This document shows positions 1 to 5,914 of a stretch of DNA of 5,963 nt, in pieces. The notes beneath the pieces were generated by a model. The model was not told where the DNA came from and did no database searches. It was given only the letters and a program-made list of their open reading frames with translations. Both the position numbers and the translations under genes were made by a program. The first letter of the stretch is position 1. The number at the start of each line of letters is the position of its first letter. This DNA comes from Firmicutes bacterium UBA2595 (lineage in GTDB: Bacteria > Bacillota > Thermincolia > Thermincolales > UBA2595): contig DDKP01000082.1 in the NCBI GenBank assembly GCA_002339745.1, forward strand, positions 1 through 5,963. The letters run 5' to 3'.

Positions 1-107
1 TTTTTTTATAATTTTTAAAATTGTTGGAGGGAATAGAGGCTTCTTTGTCCTAATATATATTAAGGGGGCAAAGTGTTTAGTTTTTTTGGCAAAACTTATG
101 TCGGTTA

Positions 108-135
108 GCAGGAATCGACGACTTTTTGCCGAATA
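108..135 (+). promoter_or_regulatory. Sigma-H-like promoter of nfnA-nfnB-folD
   Basis: The -35 element GCAGGAATC lies at 108-116 and the -10 element GCCGAATAT at 128-136, with 11 bases between them. The Bacillus subtilis sigma-H pattern, as I recall it, is RnAGGAwww, 11-12 bases, RnnGAATww; the only mismatch is the last w of the -35. Transcription would start near 141-145, giving a leader of about 40 bases that contains the ribosome binding site at 164-171 and ends at the nfnA ATG at 183. No good sigma-A pair is visible here. A matching element lies before xseA. This is a by-eye prediction without a start-site map. Confidence 0.55.
127..133 (+). promoter_or_regulatory. Possible Spo0A box (TGCCGAA)
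   Basis: TGCCGAA fits the degenerate 0A-box consensus TGNCGAA, though the preferred third base is T. It overlaps the -10 element of the sigma-H-like promoter, where a bound regulator would be expected to block or tune initiation. Six fixed bases are expected by chance in roughly one in ten leaders of this size on two strands, so the call is weak alone. Its exact overlap with the promoter is what makes it worth recording. Confidence 0.25.
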
Positions 136-163
136 TACTAAAAATTACGAATACTTTTTAAAA

Positions 164-171
164 GGGGAGGG
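164..171 (+). promoter_or_regulatory. Ribosome binding site of nfnA
   Basis: The purine run GGGGAGGG contains a GGAGG core at 166-170. It ends 11 bases before the ATG at 183 but only two bases before an in-frame TTG at 174. TTG is too close to be used efficiently, so the site supports the ATG as the start. Confidence 0.7.
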
Positions 172-182
172 ATTTGGTTTTT

Positions 183-1025
183 ATGTACAAAATTCTCAGA
201 AAAGAAGTTTTGTCGCCTACGCTGAAACTGTTCGAAATCGAAGCGCCGAAAGTAGCAAAAAAATGTCAGGCGGGACAGTTCATCATCCTCAGGATAGATG
301 AAAAGGGAGAGAGAATCCCGCTGACCATTGCTGATTTTGACAGAGAGAAGGGTACTATTACCCTTATTTTTGCGGAGGTAGGCAAAAGTACACAACAATT
401 GGGTCAGATGGAAGCAGGGAATAGTCTCCTGGACTTCATTGGGCCTCTCGGACGGCCGTCAGAGATAGAGAAATACGGCCGCGTAGTATGTATTGGTGCC
501 GGTGTGGGAATCGCTCCTGTATTCCCCATAACCAGGGCGCTCAAAGAAGCCGGCAATGAGGTAATCGGAATCGCCGGCGCACGTACTAAGGAACTGTTGT
601 TCTGGCTTGATGAGTTCAAGGCCCAGTGTGATGAGTTCCATATCTGCACTGATGACGGAAGTTTGGGAGAAAAAGGTTTTGTCTCAGATGTGCTCAAGAA
701 AATAATTGATGAAAAAGGCAAAATTGACTATATTATTGCCATTGGCCCAATACCGGCGATGAAAGCGGTTTGTGCCCTGACCAAACCTTTGGGCATCAAA
801 ACTTTTGTCAGCATGAACTCCATAATGGTTGACGGGACCGGCATGTGCGGCGCCTGCCGGGTTACTGTCGGTAATGAAACCAAGTTTACCTGTGTTGACG
901 GGCCGGAATTTGACGGGCACCTGGTTGATTTTGATGAAGCAATGCGCCGGGGTGAGCAGTTCAAAGACGAGGAACAGCGCGCCCTTGCAGCAGGAAGTTG
1001 TGGAGGTGGTTGTGGATGTCACTAA
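183..1025 (+). CDS. nfnA: NADH-dependent reduced ferredoxin:NADP+ oxidoreductase, subunit A (NfnA/SudB type)
   Basis: This is the small flavoprotein subunit (280 aa) of the cytoplasmic bifurcating transhydrogenase NfnAB, which reduces NADP+ using NADH and reduced ferredoxin together. Residues 1-95 form a ferredoxin-reductase-type FAD domain with RIPLT at 44-48. The NAD-binding domain starts at GAGVGIAP (105-112). A [2Fe-2S] motif follows, with candidate ligands D217, C222, C225 and C237. An Asp in place of the first Cys is the unusual ligand set known for NfnA and argues against PyrK, which has four Cys; there is also no pyrD nearby. The C-terminus is an extra Cys-rich tail (C273, C277, C279). 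The ATG at 183 is preferred over an in-frame TTG at 174 because of ribosome binding site spacing. The gene overlaps nfnB by 10 bases, so the subunits are probably translationally coupled. Older annotations call this family sulfide dehydrogenase SudB. Confidence 0.93.
   Translation: MYKILRKEVLSPTLKLFEIEAPKVAKKCQAGQFIILRIDEKGERIPLTIADFDREKGTITLIFAEVGKSTQQLGQMEAGNSLLDFIGPLGRPSEIEKYGRVVCIGAGVGIAPVFPITRALKEAGNEVIGIAGARTKELLFWLDEFKAQCDEFHICTDDGSLGEKGFVSDVLKKIIDEKGKIDYIIAIGPIPAMKAVCALTKPLGIKTFVSMNSIMVDGTGMCGACRVTVGNETKFTCVDGPEFDGHLVDFDEAMRRGEQFKDEEQRALAAGSCGGGCGCH
1002..1009 (+). promoter_or_regulatory. Ribosome binding site of nfnB, inside the end of nfnA
   Basis: GGAGGTGG ends six bases before the ATG at 1016. 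An in-frame TTG at 998 lies upstream of this site and so cannot be the start. The same bases encode the Gly/Cys tail of NfnA. Confidence 0.8.
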
Positions 1026-2413
1026 ACAATAGTCCTAATAAAAATGAAATGCCATGCCAGGACCCAAAGGTAAGGGCCAAGAACTTTGATGAAGTTGCTC
1101 TCGGATATACCGAAGAAACGGCAGTGGATGAAGCTAACCGCTGTCTGGGCTGTAAAAAAGAACCATGCCGTGAAGGCTGTCCTGTACAGGTCCCTATCCC
1201 GCAATTTATTGCCAAAATCAAAGAGCGCGATTTTGCCGGCGCTATTGAAATCATCAAGACCAAGAACGCTCTGCCGGCGGTTTGCGGCCGGGTTTGCCCG
1301 CAGGAGAGCCAGTGTGAGAAGTACTGCGTTCGTGCCAAGAAAGGCGATCCTGTTGGCATTGGCCGGTTAGAGAGATTCGTTGCTGACTGGGAAATGGCTC
1401 AGGGTGTTAAGCTTGTCCAGTGCGCCCCATCCACCGGCAAGAAGGTGGCTGTAGTAGGTTCCGGACCTGCCGGGCTGACTGTTGCCGCCGACTGTGCCCA
1501 GGCTGGACATAAAGTTACCATCTTTGAGGCTCTCCATGTACCAGGAGGCGTATTGATGTATGGTATCCCTGAATTCCGTTTGCCGAAGGCTATTGTGCAG
1601 GCTGAAATAGACAACCTCAGGAAAATAGGCGTGGACATTCAAGTCAACTCTGTTATCGGCGCTATTGATACAGTTGACGAGCTTTTGGAAGATGAAGGAT
1701 ATGACGCCGTGTTCCTCGGCACAGGCGCCGGATTGCCGTATTTCCTCGGAATTCCCGGTGAAAACTTAAACGGAGTGTACTCTGCCAATGAGTTCCTAAC
1801 CAGGACCAATTTAATGAAGGCATATCTTTTCCCTGAGTATGACACCCCCATTAAGGTTGGAAAGAGGGTAGTTACCCTCGGCGGCGGAAACGTTGCTATG
1901 GACTGCGCACGGACTGCTCTCCGCCTGGGCGCCGAAGAATCTTACATCGTATACCGCCGTTCCATGAACGAACTTCCGGCCAGGATTGAAGAAGTTCATC
2001 ATGCCCAGGAAGAAGGGGTTATCTTTAATATTCTTACCAACCCCACCAGAATTATCGGCAATGACAAGAACTGGGTAACTTCCATGGAATGCCTGAAATA
2101 CGAACTTGGCGAACCTGACGCCTCAGGCCGCCGTTCACCTGTTGCTATCAAGGGTTCCGAGTTTATCCTGGAATGTGACACTGTAGTTGTAGCCATCGGC
2201 CAGGGCCCCAACCCATTGGTTCCCAGAACGACAAAAGGCCTGGATACCAATAAAAAGGGCAACATTATTGCAGATGAGGCTACAGGAGCAACCTCCAAGC
2301 CAAAAGTATTCGCCGGCGGGGACGTTGTTACCGGGGCTGCTACCGTTATCAAGGCTATGGGCGCCGGACGAGTAGCAGCTACGAGTATCTGTGAATTACT
2401 GAAAAATAGTTAG
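1016..2413 (+). CDS. nfnB: NADH-dependent reduced ferredoxin:NADP+ oxidoreductase, subunit B (NfnB, GltD-like)
   Basis: This is the large subunit (465 aa), carrying the bifurcating FAD, the NADP(H) site and two [4Fe-4S] clusters. The N-terminal dihydropyrimidine-dehydrogenase/GltD-type ferredoxin domain shows C43, C46, C51 and C55, then C90, C94, C100 and C104; in NfnB one cluster is known to use a Glu ligand, and E97 is a candidate within CPQESQC. FAD binding is shown by VVGSGPAGL (146-154), NADPH binding by GGGNVAMD (289-296), and the second FAD segment by GGD at 434-436 followed by a Gly/Ala-rich stretch. Length is normal for the family. A glutamate synthase small subunit has the same fold, but the adjacent nfnA and the absence of a large GltB subunit favour NfnB. 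Forty-six bases without a terminator separate it from folD, so cotranscription is likely. Confidence 0.93.
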   Translation: MSLNNSPNKNEMPCQDPKVRAKNFDEVALGYTEETAVDEANRCLGCKKEPCREGCPVQVPIPQFIAKIKERDFAGAIEIIKTKNALPAVCGRVCPQESQCEKYCVRAKKGDPVGIGRLERFVADWEMAQGVKLVQCAPSTGKKVAVVGSGPAGLTVAADCAQAGHKVTIFEALHVPGGVLMYGIPEFRLPKAIVQAEIDNLRKIGVDIQVNSVIGAIDTVDELLEDEGYDAVFLGTGAGLPYFLGIPGENLNGVYSANEFLTRTNLMKAYLFPEYDTPIKVGKRVVTLGGGNVAMDCARTALRLGAEESYIVYRRSMNELPARIEEVHHAQEEGVIFNILTNPTRIIGNDKNWVTSMECLKYELGEPDASGRRSPVAIKGSEFILECDTVVVAIGQGPNPLVPRTTKGLDTNKKGNIIADEATGATSKPKVFAGGDVVTGAATVIKAMGAGRVAATSICELLKNS

Positions 2414-2445
2414 GTCAAAAGGTTTAAAGAAAAATAATTTAAGTT

Positions 2446-2451
2446 AGGAGG
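2446..2451 (+). promoter_or_regulatory. Ribosome binding site of folD
   Basis: A full AGGAGG with eight bases to the ATG at 2460. It fixes the start and indicates independent initiation after the 46-base gap behind nfnB. Confidence 0.8.
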
Positions 2452-2459
2452 AGTGTATA

Positions 2460-3317
2460 ATGGCTCAAATTCTGGATGGAAAGGCTATTTCTGCTGAACT
2501 GTACGAAAAAATTACCAAGGAGACTGAGGAGTTTGTCAAGGAAAACGGTTTTGCCCCGGGGCTGGCTGTAGTCCTGGTAGGTGATGATCCGGCTTCAGCT
2601 GTTTATGTTAAAAACAAGGGTTTAGCCTGCAAGAAATGCGGGTTCAATTCCTTCGAACATAAGCTTCCGGCCGATACCACCGAAGAAGATTTACTTAAAC
2701 TGATTAATGACCTGAATAACGACCCGGCTGTACACGGTATCCTGGTGCAGTTGCCTCTGCCCAAGCATATCAATGAAAAAGCGGTTATTGCCACTATTTC
2801 CCCGGCCAAGGATGTTGACGGTTTTACCCCTGTAAACGTCGGAAATATGGTGATTGGTGATGAGTGCTATATACCCTGTACTCCCCATGGAGTAATGGTT
2901 ATGATCCAAAAGGCCGGCTTGGATTTAACCGGTAAGGAAGCCGTGGTGATTGGCCGCAGCAATATCGTCGGTAAACCACAGTCCATTTTGCTGCTGGAGA
3001 AACATGCTACAGTTACTATCTGCCATTCCAGGACCAAAAACCTGCCTGAAGTGGTGAAAAGGGCAGATGTTGTTGTTGCGGCTGTTGGCCGTGCCGAAAT
3101 GGTCAAAGGTGACTGGATCAAGCCCGGAGCTGTTGTTATTGACGTGGGAATTAACCGTACCGAGGACGGTCGTCTAGTTGGCGATGTCGATTTTGCAAGC
3201 TGCCAGGAGGTGGCCGGCGCCATTACCCCTGTACCCGGCGGAGTTGGGCCAATGACTATAGCCATGCTAATGTTCAATACTCTGGATGCCGCCAGAAAAG
3301 CTGCTGCCAGGAAATAA
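2460..3317 (+). CDS. folD: Bifunctional methylenetetrahydrofolate dehydrogenase / methenyltetrahydrofolate cyclohydrolase
   Basis: FolD oxidises 5,10-methylene-tetrahydrofolate to methenyl-tetrahydrofolate and hydrolyses that to 10-formyl-tetrahydrofolate in the cytoplasm; in acetogens it runs in reverse within the methyl branch of the Wood-Ljungdahl pathway. The 285 aa length is typical. The substrate site shows the paired Y49 and K53 of the YVKNK motif, and the DVDGF segment contains D120. The Rossmann motif GRSNIVGKP at 165-173 binds the nicotinamide cofactor, and the C-terminal signature PVPGGVGPMT begins at 257. Bacterial FolD is usually NADP-specific, but a few are NAD-specific and the sequence alone does not settle it. 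The gene is the last of the nfnA-nfnB-folD unit and is followed by a hairpin terminator. No damage or unusual composition is seen. Confidence 0.96.
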   Translation: MAQILDGKAISAELYEKITKETEEFVKENGFAPGLAVVLVGDDPASAVYVKNKGLACKKCGFNSFEHKLPADTTEEDLLKLINDLNNDPAVHGILVQLPLPKHINEKAVIATISPAKDVDGFTPVNVGNMVIGDECYIPCTPHGVMVMIQKAGLDLTGKEAVVIGRSNIVGKPQSILLLEKHATVTICHSRTKNLPEVVKRADVVVAAVGRAEMVKGDWIKPGAVVIDVGINRTEDGRLVGDVDFASCQEVAGAITPVPGGVGPMTIAMLMFNTLDAARKAAARK

Positions 3318-3329
3318 CACAAAGATACA

Positions 3330-3365
3330 AAGTGGCTGTCTTTGAGAAGGGCAGCCACTTGTTTT
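3330..3365 (+). terminator. Rho-independent terminator after folD
   Basis: AAGTGGCTG at 3330-3338 pairs perfectly with CAGCCACTT at 3352-3360. The stem extends inward by five more pairs (3339-3343 with 3347-3351, two of them G-U), leaving a three-base GAG loop. The tail is TT G TTTT, a somewhat interrupted U tract. It begins 12 bases after the folD stop and lies about 70 bases before the next promoter-like element, so it separates the two operons. Confidence 0.82.
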
Positions 3366-3433
3366 ATGTAGAAGGTTTCATCCCGGGGTTAGTTAGTGAG
3401 GATTGTAAAAGGTTTATCGGTACATGAGGGTTG

Positions 3434-3462
3434 GCAGGAAATTTGATAGTTTTCAGGGAATA
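3434..3462 (+). promoter_or_regulatory. Sigma-H-like promoter of xseA-xseB-ispA
   Basis: GCAGGAAAT at 3434-3442 and AGGGAATAA at 3455-3463 are separated by 12 bases. They match RnAGGAwww and RnnGAATww of the sigma-H pattern, as I recall it, at every defined position. Transcription would start near 3468-3472, leaving about 25 bases before the xseA ATG at 3496 and enclosing its ribosome binding site. The element lies between the folD terminator and xseA, where a promoter is needed. Possible sigma-A -35 hexamers nearby (TTGGCA, TTGATA) have no properly spaced -10. Confidence 0.55.
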
Positions 3463-3480
3463 ATTATTGTCAAATATTTC

Positions 3481-3487
3481 GGAAGGA
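3481..3487 (+). promoter_or_regulatory. Ribosome binding site of xseA
   Basis: GGAAGGA with eight bases to the ATG at 3496. An in-frame ATG at 3424 would add 24 residues but has no ribosome binding site, and it lies upstream of the predicted promoter. The family also normally begins close to the 3496 start, with a short strand leading into the OB fold. Confidence 0.75.
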
Positions 3488-3495
3488 TAACGTTT

Positions 3496-4710
3496 ATGAA
3501 GATAATATCAGTAACCCAACTAACCGGATATATCAAAGAAAAACTGGAATCTGACCTGGTTCTGAGCAATGTTTGGGTCAGGGGAGAAATCTCTAATTTT
3601 AAACACCATTCCTCAGGCCACATGTATTTTACTCTCAAAGACCAGGCCAGCGCCCTGAGGTGCGTGATGTTCAAAAGCAGAAACTCCAGTCTTGCTTTTC
3701 TTCCTCAGGATGGTATGGCTGTTATTGCCAGGGGTTACGTGACCGTTTATGAACGGGACGGCCAGTACCAGCTTTACATCGAGGAAATGCACCGGCAGGG
3801 AATAGGCGCATTATACATGGCATTTCTGCAGTTAAAAGAGAAACTGGAAAAGGAAGGCCTGTTTGACCAGGGCCGAAAAAGGCAGCTCCCGGCATTTCCG
3901 GCTAAAGTTGGGGTCGTGACATCTCCCACGGGGGCAGCGGTAAGGGATATAATAACTGTCATTAACCGGAGGTCTCCCCAGGTTCATGTCATCCTGGTTC
4001 CGGTGGCAGTTCAGGGCGATGAAGCGCCTGTTCAGATAGCCCGGGGGATTGAACTGGCCAATACCATAGAAGACCTTGATGTCATTATTGTTGGCAGGGG
4101 CGGAGGGTCCATCGAGGAATTATGGGCTTTCAACACTGAGATGGTTGCCCGGAGTATTTATGAGAGCAGAGTTCCTGTCGTTTCGGCCGTAGGGCATGAA
4201 ACGGATTTTACCATAGCTGATTTTGTGGCCGATAAGAGAGCTCCCACTCCCTCCGCGGCGGCGGAAACAGTTGTGCCTGACTATGTGGAAATCCAAAAGT
4301 ACGTGTCAGCGCTGTCCCAAAGGCTGGTCTCGGGAACGCGAAATAAAATAGCTGTTTTCACTGAAAAGTTTCACAGAGTCCGGGAAAACCGCGTATTGAA
4401 AAGGCCAAAAGACGAGTTATACCGGAAGATACAGGATGTTGACTATTTGACCAGAAGGCTGGGGCAGTCCATGCTTATTCAACTGAACGGCAAGAAGACC
4501 GGCCTGGCCCTTTTGGTATCCCGCCTGGATGATTTAAGTCCCCTGGCCACCATGAAGCGCGGTTATTCAATATGCCGGGACAGTAGGGGACAAGTAATCA
4601 AAGAGGCTAAAAAACTGAACGCCGGTGAAGACATCGAGGTTCTGCTGCTGGACGGTTCTCTTGACTGCAGGGTCGAGAGAGTAAAGGAGGAATATTATGG
4701 TAAAAAATAA
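3496..4710 (+). CDS. xseA: Exodeoxyribonuclease VII large subunit
   Basis: XseA is the catalytic subunit of exodeoxyribonuclease VII, which degrades single-stranded DNA from both ends to acid-soluble oligonucleotides and works with several small XseB subunits. An N-terminal OB-fold DNA-binding domain spans about residues 1-100. The catalytic domain shows VTSPTGAAVRD (141-151), VGRGGGSIEELWAFN (199-213) and VGHETDFTIADFVADKRAPTPSAAAE-type signature residues starting at 232. D151, R201, H234 and D237 correspond to residues implicated in catalysis in the E. coli enzyme. The C-terminal half is helical and ends in the usual RGYSI/G/DG barrel-like segment. At 404 aa it is shorter than the E. coli (about 456 aa) and B. 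subtilis (about 448 aa) proteins, mostly in the helical region. The last 14 bases overlap xseB, which suits coupled synthesis of the two subunits. Confidence 0.96.
   Translation: MKIISVTQLTGYIKEKLESDLVLSNVWVRGEISNFKHHSSGHMYFTLKDQASALRCVMFKSRNSSLAFLPQDGMAVIARGYVTVYERDGQYQLYIEEMHRQGIGALYMAFLQLKEKLEKEGLFDQGRKRQLPAFPAKVGVVTSPTGAAVRDIITVINRRSPQVHVILVPVAVQGDEAPVQIARGIELANTIEDLDVIIVGRGGGSIEELWAFNTEMVARSIYESRVPVVSAVGHETDFTIADFVADKRAPTPSAAAETVVPDYVEIQKYVSALSQRLVSGTRNKIAVFTEKFHRVRENRVLKRPKDELYRKIQDVDYLTRRLGQSMLIQLNGKKTGLALLVSRLDDLSPLATMKRGYSICRDSRGQVIKEAKKLNAGEDIEVLLLDGSLDCRVERVKEEYYGKK
4683..4690 (+). promoter_or_regulatory. Ribosome binding site of xseB, inside xseA
   Basis: AAAGGAGG with six bases to the ATG at 4697. 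It is one of the strongest sites in the window, which fits the need for an excess of XseB over XseA in the complex. Confidence 0.8.
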
Positions 4711-4957
4711 AACTGAAGCTACCGGGCCCTCTTTTGAGGAAGCCTTGAACGAACTGGAATCAATTGTTAAGTTGATGGAGGAAGGAAACCTCTCTCTTGA
4801 TGAAACTCTGGCCAAGTTTGAAAAAGGTATAGCGCTTTCACGACTGTGTTCAAGAAAACTTGAACAGGCCGAGAAAAAAATCGATCTTTTATTATGCAGT
4901 GAGAATGGAGAAATAAGCTTTGAGCCAGTTAACTTACCGGAGGAACGGGATGAATAA
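4697..4957 (+). CDS. xseB: Exodeoxyribonuclease VII small subunit
   Basis: XseB (86 aa) is the small helical subunit that binds the long helices of XseA. The family signature is clear: FEEALNELESIV near residues 13-24, an EEGNLSLDETLAKFEKG segment, then a second helix with C51 and KLEQAEKKIDLL. The two-helix hairpin is followed by an acidic tail that is poorly conserved in the family. Length is normal. The gene begins 14 bases inside xseA and its stop overlaps ispA by 8 bases, so xseA, xseB and ispA are very likely one transcript. No membrane segment or signal peptide is present. Confidence 0.95.
   Translation: MVKNKTEATGPSFEEALNELESIVKLMEEGNLSLDETLAKFEKGIALSRLCSRKLEQAEKKIDLLLCSENGEISFEPVNLPEERDE
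4939..4944 (+). promoter_or_regulatory. Ribosome binding site of ispA, inside xseB
   Basis: GGAGGA with five bases to the ATG at 4950. An in-frame TTG at 4920 lies upstream of this site and has no purine run before it, so the ATG is chosen. Confidence 0.75.
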
Positions 4958-5849
4958 AGACCGTATCGAAAGGGAAATAAATGATAAAGTCAGACTCATA
5001 AATGAAAGCCTGGACAGGTACCTGCCGAAGGAAAACGAAAGGCCGGCCATCTTACACGAGGCCATGAGGTACAGTGTTTTTGCAGGCGGTAAAAGGTTGA
5101 GACCGGTTTTATTCCTGGTTTCTGCCGAGGTTGTCGGAGGCAGTTCCGAAACATTGCTGCCTGCCGCCTGTGCCCTGGAGCTCATTCATACCTACTCTCT
5201 GATTCATGATGACCTGCCGGCTATGGACAATGACGACTTCAGACGTGGAAAACCAACCAGTCACAAGGTGTTCGGTGAAGCGGTGGCGATATTAGCCGGA
5301 GATGCGCTGTTGACTTTGGCCTTCGGGCTGATAACCGAGTGCGGTTCCGGAGGGAACATTTCTCCGGGGGTAATCGTCGAAGTGACTAAAGAAGTAGCCT
5401 GGGCTGCCGGATCACAGGGGATGATCGGGGGACAGGCAGTTGACATTGAGTCAGAAAACAAGCCCATCCAGAGAAGCGTCCTTAAATATATTCACTCACA
5501 TAAAACAGGGGCCCTGTTTAGGGCTTCCGTCCGCTGCGGGGCCATCATGGGCGGCGGCTCAGCAACAGAAATAATGAAATTAACCGAATACGCTGAAAAT
5601 CTGGGTTTGGCTTTCCAAATTACAGACGATATTCTAGATGTAGTGGGGGACCCGGAAAAACTCGGCAAAACCGTAGGCAGTGACGAGCGCAAGAAAAAAT
5701 CCACCTATCCTGCTGTTTACGGTCTTCCAGAGTCCGAGAGGCTGGCCAAAGAGGCGGTTGACAAAGCCCTTACAGCCCTGGATGAGTTTGGAGAGGAAGC
5801 AGATATCCTCAGGTTCATAGCTGATTATGTGTTATCCCGGGGAAAATAG
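4950..5849 (+). CDS. ispA: Farnesyl diphosphate synthase (short-chain trans-prenyltransferase)
   Basis: IspA condenses dimethylallyl diphosphate with isopentenyl diphosphate to geranyl and then farnesyl diphosphate, a precursor of undecaprenyl carriers and quinones. The 299 aa protein has the all-helical prenyltransferase signatures: GGKRLRP at 46-52, the first Asp-rich motif DDLPAMD at 87-93 in the bacterial four-spacer form, K185-T186 in the HKTG segment, and the second motif DDILD at 226-230. Y82 and S83, upstream of the first motif, match those I recall for E. coli IspA, which favours a C15 product; geranylgeranyl diphosphate cannot be excluded from sequence. It is the last gene of the xse unit. 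In many Firmicutes dxs follows, but the window ends before that can be seen. No obvious terminator is present in the 114 bases after the stop. Confidence 0.95.
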   Translation: MNKDRIEREINDKVRLINESLDRYLPKENERPAILHEAMRYSVFAGGKRLRPVLFLVSAEVVGGSSETLLPAACALELIHTYSLIHDDLPAMDNDDFRRGKPTSHKVFGEAVAILAGDALLTLAFGLITECGSGGNISPGVIVEVTKEVAWAAGSQGMIGGQAVDIESENKPIQRSVLKYIHSHKTGALFRASVRCGAIMGGGSATEIMKLTEYAENLGLAFQITDDILDVVGDPEKLGKTVGSDERKKKSTYPAVYGLPESERLAKEAVDKALTALDEFGEEADILRFIADYVLSRGK

Positions 5850-5880
5850 GCGAGTAAGCGGCCGTCCTGGCCATAATTTA

Positions 5881-5914
5881 AAGAAGCTATACCGACACAA
5901 GAAGCTATACCGAC
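5881..5914 (+). repeat. Two-copy tandem direct repeat, 16-base identical core, 18-base period
   Basis: The 16-mer AAGAAGCTATACCGAC occurs at 5881-5896 and again, identically, at 5899-5914. It starts 31 bases after the ispA stop, in sequence without a recognisable gene. With only two copies and a two-base gap it is not a CRISPR array. It could be a protein-binding site pair, the edge of a dispersed repeat, or a replication-slippage product. Confidence 0.85.

Noticed and set aside
1..12. T run followed by a perfect TATAAT
   Set aside because: The T run may be the tail of an upstream terminator and the -35 region is outside the window, so neither a terminator nor a promoter can be supported.
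73..108. GTG-initiated 11-codon open frame behind a purine run, a possible leader peptide
   Set aside because: It is short, AT-rich and has no regulatory codon run. A purine run before a GTG arises easily by chance, and the predicted nfnA transcript starts downstream of it.
86..301. Open frame of 71 codons overlapping the start of nfnA
   Set aside because: No ribosome binding site, no family resemblance, and mostly out of frame inside nfnA.
2867..3358. Long minus-strand open frame (163 codons) opposite folD
   Set aside because: Its translation has no recognisable motif, and it runs antisense to a clearly real gene and through the terminator hairpin. It is a codon-usage shadow.
3431..3466. 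Sigma-A promoter with TTGGCA or TTGATA as -35 before xseA
   Set aside because: The only AT-rich -10 candidate (TAATTA at 3461) is 24 or 12 bases away, outside the usual 16-18.
3424..3495. 24-residue N-terminal extension of XseA from ATG at 3424
   Set aside because: No ribosome binding site, no family similarity, and it overlaps the predicted promoter.
5860..5872. GGCC-GTCCT-GGCC hairpin after ispA as a terminator
   Set aside because: The stem is only four pairs and there is no T tract.
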